Part shown: piece by piece, positions 1 to 4,918 of the stretch
How positions within the stretch are numbered: position 1 is the first letter of the stretch
How the letters are laid out: each line of letters starts with the position of its first letter
Origin: JAVXAG01 sp036660615
GTDB lineage: Bacteria; Bacillota; Clostridia; Peptostreptococcales; Anaerovoracaceae
DNA: 6,240 nt
Direction of reading: 5' to 3'
NCBI GenBank assembly: GCA_036660615.1
Contig: JAVXAG010000104.1
Span: forward strand, 1-6,240
Notes under the pieces: model-generated
Database searches by the model: none
The model's input: the letters and a program-made list of their open reading frames with translations, nothing else
What the model was told of the DNA's origin: nothing
Made by a program: the position numbers and the translations under genes

Positions 1-6
1 TTTTTA

Positions 7-13
7 CCTCCCT
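7..13 (-). promoter_or_regulatory. Ribosome binding site of an off-window gene
   Basis: On the minus strand, immediately after the TGA stop of the VWA gene, the sequence reads AGGGAGG followed by TAAAAA to the window edge. This is a near-consensus Shine-Dalgarno with six bases of spacer visible, so a start codon is expected one to three bases beyond the left end. It shows that the minus-strand operon continues into at least one further gene. The gene itself cannot be seen. Confidence 0.75.
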
Positions 14-14
14 A

Positions 15-1205
15 TCATCTAACAAGTAGCTTTTTGATCCCTTGATCTAGTCCATCAAGTGTAAGTTCAAACATAGGAAAAACCTGTCTTATTGCATTTA
101 TTGTCTGTGCGCCGTATGTCCATTCCCATTTATCTGCTTTGATTGGGTTAAGCCATATGGTTTTTTTGTATCTCTGTAAAAACTTCCTAAGCCATATTAT
201 GCCAGGTTCTGTATTATATACGTCCCAATCCTGATTTCCGCCTTTTGCCATCAGTTCATAAGGTGACATTGCACCGTCGCCTACAAATATTACCTTGTAT
301 TCGCTGTCCAAATTGCCGAAAACCCAATCAGTTTCCACCCATTGCCCACGTCTGCACTGGGGTGTTGTAAACAAATAATCGTAGACGCAGTTATGAAAAT
401 AGTATACTCTCAAATCTTTGAAATGTGAAGACTGGTTTGCTGCTTGGAACAGCTGATTGCATAGCCTTGTATAGGGTGACATAGAACCGTCAGAATCTAT
501 TAGAAGCAATAATTTGACTGTATTTTTTCTTGGTTTTTCGTAGACCAATTTTAGCATTCCTGCGTTGCTGCAAGTGGCATCAATAGTTTTATCTATGTCA
601 AGTTCTGTTCTTGCCACGTCAACTCTTGTAGAAAACTGTCGTAGTTTTCGAAATGCCATTTGAAATTGCCTGATATCAAGAGTATTATCTTGTCTAAAAT
701 CTTTGAAATTTCTTTCTCCAGCAACTTTGATTGCTGATTTGTGTCTACTGTAACCGCCCACCCTTATTCCTTGGGGATTGTAGCCACCATGTCCCATAGC
801 CGAAGTGCCACCAGTTCCAATCCAGTAGTTTCCTCCGTCATGTTTTTCGGTTTGCTCCCCTAGGCGTTCTTTGAACATTTTCATCAGTTCATCAAAATCG
901 TGTTCCTTTGCCCAATCTGGTTTGTCATCTATATCTCTTTCAAGTTCATCTTGACTAAGCCAGTTTAATAATTCCTCAGGCAATTCATCTATAGACTCAA
1001 CACCTTGGAAATACTCAGCAAATGCCATATCAAACTTGTCGTAATCGGCCTCGGTTTTTATGAGGATATTTCGACACAAATAATAGAACTCCATCAGTGA
1101 TCCTTGGCACAGCCCTTTGTCCAAAGCTTCCACTAAGCACAGCCATTCATCTAATGAAATTTTCAATCCTTTCGTTCTAAGCAAATAGAAAAAATCAATA
1201 AACAT
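15..1205 (-). CDS. CoxE-like VWA-domain protein, partner of MoxR ATPase
   Basis: A 396-residue protein that I assign to the CoxE-like VWA family, usually encoded next to a MoxR ATPase, as here. The N-terminal 125 residues are acidic and helical. A glycine-rich stretch follows at about 129-151 (IGTGGTSAMGHGGYNPQG...), typical of this family. The VWA domain occupies the C-terminal half. Its MIDAS-like motif DSDGSM is at 237-242, so the usual DxSxS serine is replaced by Asp. FVGDGAMSPYEL (307-318) and WLNP (351-354) lie further on. No signal peptide or membrane segment is seen, so it is probably cytoplasmic. The ATG at 1205 was chosen over an upstream TTG at 1229 because AAAGGA lies eight bases before it, inside the end of the ATPase gene. 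The resulting 11-base overlap suggests translational coupling. By analogy with other MoxR-VWA pairs it should deliver the ATPase to a client protein. The client here is unknown. Confidence 0.88.
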   Translation of the reverse strand: MFIDFFYLLRTKGLKISLDEWLCLVEALDKGLCQGSLMEFYYLCRNILIKTEADYDKFDMAFAEYFQGVESIDELPEELLNWLSQDELERDIDDKPDWAKEHDFDELMKMFKERLGEQTEKHDGGNYWIGTGGTSAMGHGGYNPQGIRVGGYSRHKSAIKVAGERNFKDFRQDNTLDIRQFQMAFRKLRQFSTRVDVARTELDIDKTIDATCSNAGMLKLVYEKPRKNTVKLLLLIDSDGSMSPYTRLCNQLFQAANQSSHFKDLRVYYFHNCVYDYLFTTPQCRRGQWVETDWVFGNLDSEYKVIFVGDGAMSPYELMAKGGNQDWDVYNTEPGIIWLRKFLQRYKKTIWLNPIKADKWEWTYGAQTINAIRQVFPMFELTLDGLDQGIKKLLVR

Positions 1206-2010
1206 ATTTATAATCCTTTGCAATATCAATATCTTGATTTTTCTTTAGAAGAACACCGATAAACGGAATTTCTTTGCCCATATCGCTTATGTCAACTCCA
1301 CTGATTTGTAGGGCTTGTATCCAGTCAAGAAGTTCAGAAGTGCTTGGTTTTTTCTGTATCTGTCGCATTTCTCTTATTTTATAAAAGGCATCCATTGCCT
1401 GATTCATCAATTTTTTGTTTATATCACCAAAGTGAACTTTTATTATATCTTCCATTTTGTCTCTTGTTGGAAACTCAATGTAATGGAAAATACATCGTCT
1501 CAAAAATGCATCTGGCAATTCTTTTTCTGCGTTTGAGGTTATAATTACAATTGGTCTATGTTTTGTTTTGATAGTTTCTTTTGTTTCGTTTATATAAAAT
1601 TCCATCTTGTCCAGTTCCCAAAGCAAGTCGTTTGGAAACTCAATATCCGCCTTGTCGATTTCATCTATTAGTAATACTACTTGTTCGTCTGCCGTAAAAG
1701 CCTCTCCAAGTTTGCCCAGTTTTATATATTGTTTGATGTTGGCAACGTTTCCCTCTCCAAATTGGCTATCATAAAGTCTTTGGACTGTATCGTAAACGTA
1801 AAGCCCCTCTTGAGCTTTTGTTGTAGATTTTATCCCCCAGATAATCAATTTCATATTCATTACTTCTGAAATTGCTTCTGCCAGCATAGTCTTTCCAGTT
1901 CCTGGCTCTCCTTTGATTAAAAGTGGTTTTTGTAATGCTATGGCAACATTTACTGCATTCATCAATTCTTTTGATGCAACATAATCCTCGCTACCTGTAA
2001 ATTTTTTCAT
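1195..2010 (-). CDS. MoxR-family AAA+ ATPase
   Basis: A 271-residue single-domain AAA+ ATPase, normal length for the short MoxR group paired with CoxE-like VWA proteins. Visible motifs are Walker A GEPGTGKT (34-41), Walker B VVLLIDEID (111-119), the sensor 1 region ITSNAEKELPDAF (157-169, Asn160), an arginine-finger candidate in FLRRC (169-173) and a sensor 2 type motif KPSTSELLDW (221-230). The N-terminus (MKKFTGSEDYVAS) looks full length. Family knowledge: such ATPases form rings that use ATP to remodel or activate a protein complex, often for cofactor or metal insertion, with the VWA protein as adaptor. The start ATG has AGGAG (2023-2027) 12 bases upstream, a rather long spacing that may mean modest or coupled translation. 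The gene begins 31 bases after the upstream membrane protein gene and overlaps the VWA gene by 11 bases. Confidence 0.95.
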   Translation of the reverse strand: MKKFTGSEDYVASKELMNAVNVAIALQKPLLIKGEPGTGKTMLAEAISEVMNMKLIIWGIKSTTKAQEGLYVYDTVQRLYDSQFGEGNVANIKQYIKLGKLGEAFTADEQVVLLIDEIDKADIEFPNDLLWELDKMEFYINETKETIKTKHRPIVIITSNAEKELPDAFLRRCIFHYIEFPTRDKMEDIIKVHFGDINKKLMNQAMDAFYKIREMRQIQKKPSTSELLDWIQALQISGVDISDMGKEIPFIGVLLKKNQDIDIAKDYKYVY

Positions 2011-2041
2011 ATATGTTCTTTTCTCCTAAATTTTATGATTT

Positions 2042-3082
2042 TTAAAACCCTATTATTAGCGGCACAATCAAAGGTACTAGTAAACTTTCTGTAATACCAA
2101 TGGCAAATGAATACACGATTATATCTTGTCTCGTTGATTTTTCTACAATAGGAAGGCAAATATCCATTGCGGCAACTCCTGGAAGTCCGGCAACTTCTAT
2201 AAACCCTATCTTCTTCGCAAGAATTGGAATTAAGATAATTCCTCCTATTTCTCTAAAGACATTGTGCATAAATGAAATCGCACTGGCAATTACATAACCT
2301 TCTTTGGCTATGGCAATAGGTGCAAATGTATACCAACCAAAACCAAAACCAATAGCTAATGACTCTTTCATTGACAATGTAAACAATAAACCACACAGCA
2401 ACGATGAGACAATCGTTCCAATTATAACAGCTATTGGAAATGCCACTACTCGTATTCCTATCTTTGAAAAGTTCTTAACCACAGTTCCCGTCAATCCCAT
2501 TTCAAATCCTATTAGTCCTAACAAAATTGTAAGTCCAACTACCATTAGGTTGGCTGTCAATGTGTCAAAATACACCATATCTTTAAACAGCTTGTCCACA
2601 AACAAAAATCCTAAAGCCATTCCCAAGACTACAAAACCAACTATTATCCACGTCATCATACTAGATGATTGTCCCTGTTCTTCTTCAAGTGTTTCCATAG
2701 TTTCTGCTTCTTCTTGAAGTTGAGCTTTTGCTTCAAGTTGAGCTTTTGCTTCAATTTGGTCTTTTGCTTTCTTCTGGGCATTTGGTGTCTGTAACACGCC
2801 AAACTTATCAATTTTTAATATTTTTCTAGTTATGGTAATTGCAATTACTGCTCCTGCCATAATTATTATTGTCATAACGAAAGATTGTACGCCTATTGTT
2901 CCAAGATTGGATATTACTTCATCATTGGATCCCATTCTAAGTCCCATAAAGAAAACCAATGTTGATATTGCAAGCATTTCCAGCTTTCCAATCCAAGAGA
3001 ACTTATCTGCTTTGCTGCGTAATTTGCTGGCGATAATGTAACCAATTAGCATTACACCCCAGTATAGGATTATGTATTTCAT
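2042..3082 (-). CDS. LysO-family (DUF340) membrane transporter, second copy
   Basis: A 346-residue integral membrane protein of the LysO/DUF340 lysine-exporter family, recognised from the C-terminal signature GFGFGWYTFAP (245-255), SFMHNVFREIGGIILIP (270-286) and AAMDICLPIVEKS (304-316). These align with the GWYS, ARELF...IP and MDFTLPV regions of E. coli LysO. About three membrane segments lie in residues 3-83. A charged Ala/Glu/Lys/Gln-rich linker follows at 91-142, then about five more segments. The N-terminal block MGLRMGSNDE (46-55) is identical to the upstream paralogue at nine of ten positions. Intramembrane acidic candidates are Asp54/Glu55, Glu194 and Asp307. The likely role is export of lysine or a related cationic compound, but the substrate is inferred from family only. 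Both termini look complete. The ATG is preceded by a weak purine-rich site (AGAGAGAAAG), 34 bases after the previous stop. Confidence 0.85.
   Translation of the reverse strand: MKYIILYWGVMLIGYIIASKLRSKADKFSWIGKLEMLAISTLVFFMGLRMGSNDEVISNLGTIGVQSFVMTIIIMAGAVIAITITRKILKIDKFGVLQTPNAQKKAKDQIEAKAQLEAKAQLQEEAETMETLEEEQGQSSSMMTWIIVGFVVLGMALGFLFVDKLFKDMVYFDTLTANLMVVGLTILLGLIGFEMGLTGTVVKNFSKIGIRVVAFPIAVIIGTIVSSLLCGLLFTLSMKESLAIGFGFGWYTFAPIAIAKEGYVIASAISFMHNVFREIGGIILIPILAKKIGFIEVAGLPGVAAMDICLPIVEKSTRQDIIVYSFAIGITESLLVPLIVPLIIGF
2717..2770 (-). repeat. Tandem 18-bp repeat encoding EAKAQL hexapeptides
   Basis: Two exact 18-base units (plus strand AAGTTGAGCTTTTGCTTC at 2717-2734 and 2735-2752) are followed by a diverged third unit at 2753-2770. 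In the encoded protein this gives KAKDQI-EAKAQL-EAKAQL within the cytoplasmic linker between the two membrane halves, then an acidic QEEAET stretch. The linker looks helical and possibly coiled coil. The repeat has probably grown by in-frame slippage, and the paralogous gene lacks it. Confidence 0.85.
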
Positions 3083-3116
3083 CTATATTTCTTTCTCTCT
3101 TTCTAGCCAAAACCCT

Positions 3117-4103
3117 TTATCCGATCATTATTGGAACCAAAATAGGCACCAACGCACTTAATGTTACTCCCGAAATAAATGAGTAAATAGCAATTTCACT
3201 TTTTGTTGATTTGGCAATAATTGGTAAGCATACGTCCGATGCCGCTGAACCTGGTATTGCAATACTTTCTAAGTATCCTATTTTTTGTGCTACTATAGGA
3301 ATGAAAAGTAATCCCAAGAGTTCTCTCAAAATATTGTGCATAAACGATATGGCGCTTGCAGTAATAAAACCTTTTTCCATTATTATAACTGGTGCCAACG
3401 AGTACCAACCAAATCCAGCTCCTATTGCCAAGGATTCTCTAACGGAAATTGGTATAAATATTGAGCAAACCAATGCTGCCAGTAATGTTCCAAGTCCTAT
3501 GACTATTGGAAAAATTATTACTTTGATTCCTGCTTTTTTAAAGTTTTGGATAAATGTTCCTTCTAGTCCCATTTCAAATCCAATGAGGAATAGTAGCAAA
3601 CACAACCCGATTTTTATAGTGTTTCCTGCAAGGCTGTTAAACACTGCGTAGTCTGGGAAAATGTTATCGACGAATAAATAACCAAAGAACAGTCCCAAAG
3701 TAACTGTTACTAGTATTATCATGGTCATTATCTTGCCGGAATTTGTAGATTCTTCAACTGGAGCTATATCAGCTTCTACAGAAGCTACAACATGTTTGTC
3801 GTCAAGTCGTTGACTGTCTCCAAATTTATCGAGTTTCATTATTTTTCTCGTTATGGTAACTGCCACCATTGAAAAAATAATTGTGATAACGGTGAATATT
3901 AATGCATAGATGCCTATCTTGTTAAGGTTTGACACGATTTCATCGTTGGATCCCATCCTAGACCCCATTGCAAAAACCAATATGACTATTGCAACAGTCT
4001 GGAACTTTGGAATACCGCGAATTTTGTCCTCATACTTCCTTAATTTACCTGCAAGAAAATATCCCACAACAGCAAGAATAACATACAATATCAAGTCGCC
4101 CAT
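3117..4103 (-). CDS. LysO-family (DUF340) membrane transporter, first copy
   Basis: A 328-residue membrane protein and first gene of the minus-strand operon, paralogous to the next gene. The first 95 residues of the two proteins align without a gap at about half identity by hand (RMGSNDE at 49-55, TITRKI at 83-88, DKFG at 92-95). The C-terminal halves share IGFEMGL (174-180), GAGFGWYSLAP (228-238), ASAISFMHN (249-257) and SDVCLPIIAKST (289-300). The linker (about 96-122) is shorter than in the paralogue and lacks its hexapeptide repeat. The LysO-type signature suggests a cation or amino-acid exporter; the substrate is not shown. The ATG at 4103 was chosen over a GTG at 4127. It aligns with the paralogue's first residue and has GAGGGA seven bases upstream, whereas AGGAGGA abuts the GTG with no spacer and lies at the predicted transcript start. 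Confidence 0.85.
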   Translation of the reverse strand: MGDLILYVILAVVGYFLAGKLRKYEDKIRGIPKFQTVAIVILVFAMGSRMGSNDEIVSNLNKIGIYALIFTVITIIFSMVAVTITRKIMKLDKFGDSQRLDDKHVVASVEADIAPVEESTNSGKIMTMIILVTVTLGLFFGYLFVDNIFPDYAVFNSLAGNTIKIGLCLLLFLIGFEMGLEGTFIQNFKKAGIKVIIFPIVIGLGTLLAALVCSIFIPISVRESLAIGAGFGWYSLAPVIIMEKGFITASAISFMHNILRELLGLLFIPIVAQKIGYLESIAIPGSAASDVCLPIIAKSTKSEIAIYSFISGVTLSALVPILVPIMIG

Positions 4104-4134
4104 ATTATTTCCCTCTCTTCCACTCACTCCTCCT

Positions 4135-4163
4135 ATTATATATTTTTCCTTGACATAAGTCTA
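4135..4163 (-). promoter_or_regulatory. Promoter of the LysO-like/MoxR/VWA operon
   Basis: On the minus strand there is a perfect -10 hexamer TATAAT (4135-4140). Seventeen bases upstream is TAGACT (4158-4163), which matches the -35 consensus TTGACA at four of six positions. Transcription would start near 4128, leaving a leader of about 25 bases before the ATG at 4103. That is too short for a riboswitch or attenuator, so control should come from proteins acting on DNA. Confidence 0.6.
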
Positions 4164-4178
4164 CATATAATGTAGTAT
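4150..4178 (+). promoter_or_regulatory. Promoter of the pyrR-uraA operon
   Basis: A perfect -35 TTGACA (4150-4155) lies 17 bases before TAGTAT (4173-4178), a four-of-six match to TATAAT. Transcription is predicted to start around 4185, giving a leader of about 160 bases that contains the PyrR attenuator. A better-looking TATAAT at 4166-4171 is only 10 bases from the -35 and cannot be its partner. The element overlaps the divergent minus-strand promoter. Confidence 0.65.
4161..4175. promoter_or_regulatory. Palindrome, candidate operator shared by both promoters
   Basis: CTACAT-ATA-ATGTAG is a perfect inverted repeat with six-base arms and a three-base centre. It overlaps the upstream half of the minus-strand -35 and reaches into the first three bases of the pyr -10. 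A second, smaller palindrome, GTATT-T-AATAC, follows at 4175-4185 over the pyr -10 and start site. A dimeric regulator bound here could affect both operons. No regulator gene is seen in the window, and AT-rich DNA yields such palindromes by chance fairly often. Confidence 0.4.
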
Positions 4179-4195
4179 TTAATACAGAAAAGAAC

Positions 4196-4228
4196 ATCTT
4201 TAAGTTGGTACTGTGATACCGACAAGAT
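4196..4228 (+). promoter_or_regulatory. PyrR-binding RNA hairpin (anti-antiterminator)
   Basis: The leader RNA can fold into a two-part hairpin. The lower stem is ATCTT (4196-4200) with AAGAT (4224-4228). A three-base 5' purine-containing bulge TAA (4201-4203) follows. The upper stem is GTTGGTA (4204-4210) with TACCGAC (4217-4223), including one G-U pair. The hexaloop is CTGTGA (4211-4216). The loop fits the CNGNGA pattern known for PyrR-binding sites, and the 5' internal bulge is also typical. PyrR with UMP should stabilise this fold and so block the antiterminator. It sits about 10 bases after the predicted transcription start. Confidence 0.88.
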
Positions 4229-4290
4229 TACATATCGACTAACCATATTGATTTTTGAATTTGGTACTAGACTTGTTGTGCAATCTTGTC
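4221..4290 (+). promoter_or_regulatory. Antiterminator pairing of the pyr attenuator
   Basis: GACAAGATT (4221-4229), the 3' arm of the PyrR hairpin plus one base, is the exact reverse complement of AATCTTGTC (4282-4290), the 5' arm of the terminator. The nine-pair helix can extend past one mismatch (4230/4281) through 4231-4234 with 4277-4280. It excludes both the PyrR hairpin and the terminator, which is the logic of a PyrR attenuator: low UMP gives the antiterminator and read-through into pyrR. Confidence 0.85.
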
Positions 4291-4311
4291 ATTAGATGAC
4301 AAGATTTTTTT
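4282..4311 (+). terminator. Intrinsic terminator of the pyr attenuator
   Basis: AATCTTGTC (4282-4290) and GACAAGATT (4298-4306) form a perfect nine-pair stem with loop ATTAGAT. The 3' arm runs directly into a T tract (4305-4311), with another T-rich run after it. It lies 35 bases before the pyrR start, so it should stop leader transcripts when UMP-bound PyrR holds the upstream hairpin. Confidence 0.92.
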
Positions 4312-4345
4312 ATGTTTTTTTCTAGTATAGTAGGAGGGTAAAGGT

Positions 4346-4882
4346 ATGAAACTAAGATCACAATTAATGACAAGTGCGGATATGTCTCGCGTCCTGGTAC
4401 GAATTGCTCATCAAATTGCCGAGCGTAATCAAGGTTGCCAAAATGTAGTCTTACTTGGTATCAAACGAAGGGGCTTGCCGTTAGCTAAGGAATTAGCGGC
4501 AAATATAAAGAGTTTTGAAAATATTGATGTGCCAGTTGGTGAACTTGACATAACTTATTATCGAGATGATTTATCAAAAGCAAATAGTGTGCCTCTTTTT
4601 ACTGAAACTGAAATACCTTTTGATATCTCTGGTAAAGATGTCGTTTTAGTTGACGACGTACTTTTTACTGGTAGAACTGCAAGGGCTGCTCTTGATGCCA
4701 TATCAAAATTTGGACGTGGAGCAACTATTCAATTGGCAGTTTTAATTGACAGAGGTCATCGGGAATTACCCATACGCGCCGACTATGTAGGAAAAAATGT
4801 CCCCACTTCAAGAAATGAAATCGTATCTGTTGAAATTGAAGAGTTTGATGGTAAAACATGTGTCAATCTATACGAAAAATAA
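4346..4882 (+). CDS. pyrR: PyrR: pyrimidine attenuation regulator / uracil phosphoribosyltransferase
   Basis: A 178-residue protein, the usual length for PyrR. It is a UMP-responsive RNA-binding protein that promotes termination in pyr leaders, and it has uracil phosphoribosyltransferase activity (uracil + PRPP to UMP). The type I phosphoribosyltransferase PRPP loop VVLVDDVLFTGRTARAA is at 99-115. ELDITYYRDD (66-75) and DRGHRELPIRADYVGKNVPT (135-154) are PyrR hallmarks, and basic residues such as IKRRG (39-43) suit RNA contact. AGGAGG (4332-4337) lies eight bases before the ATG. The gene is first in its operon, behind its own attenuator, so it should be autoregulated by UMP level. It is cytoplasmic and no key motif is missing. 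Confidence 0.97.
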   Translation: MKLRSQLMTSADMSRVLVRIAHQIAERNQGCQNVVLLGIKRRGLPLAKELAANIKSFENIDVPVGELDITYYRDDLSKANSVPLFTETEIPFDISGKDVVLVDDVLFTGRTARAALDAISKFGRGATIQLAVLIDRGHRELPIRADYVGKNVPTSRNEIVSVEIEEFDGKTCVNLYEK

Positions 4883-4918
4883 TCGTAGGTGTTTCTTCAA
4901 ATTTAGGAGGAAATAATA

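Noticed and set aside
1206..1229. TTG start giving a 404-residue VWA protein
   Set aside because: The ATG at 1205 has a well-spaced AAAGGA site and gives a normal N-terminus. The TTG would deepen the overlap with the ATPase gene to 35 bases and lacks a clear ribosome binding site.
2304..2717. 137-residue plus-strand frame antisense to a LysO-like gene
   Set aside because: It is a shadow frame of a well-supported membrane protein gene. Its Asn/Pro/Ile/Thr-rich composition reflects reversed hydrophobic codons, and it has no recognisable domain.
3211..3651. 146-residue plus-strand frame antisense to the first LysO-like gene
   Set aside because: It is a shadow frame of the same kind. The position and composition mirror the antisense frame in the paralogue, as expected from shared coding sequence rather than a gene.
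4104..4127. GTG start giving a 336-residue first LysO-like protein
   Set aside because: AGGAGGA abuts this GTG with no spacer and lies at the predicted transcript start. The ATG at 4103 aligns exactly with the first residue of the paralogue and has its own purine-rich site.
4104..4134. Possible lysine riboswitch ahead of the LysO-like genes
   Set aside because: The predicted leader is only about 25 bases, far too short for a lysine riboswitch, and no matching structure is seen.
4150..4171. TTGACA paired with TATAAT at 4166-4171 as the pyr promoter
   Set aside because: The spacer is only 10 bases, far below the 16-18 needed. TAGTAT at 4173-4178 has the correct 17-base spacing.
4883..4918. 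Possible second PyrR attenuator between pyrR and the permease gene, as found in Bacillus
   Set aside because: The 36-base gap holds only a ribosome binding site. There is no CNGNGA hairpin, terminator stem or T tract.
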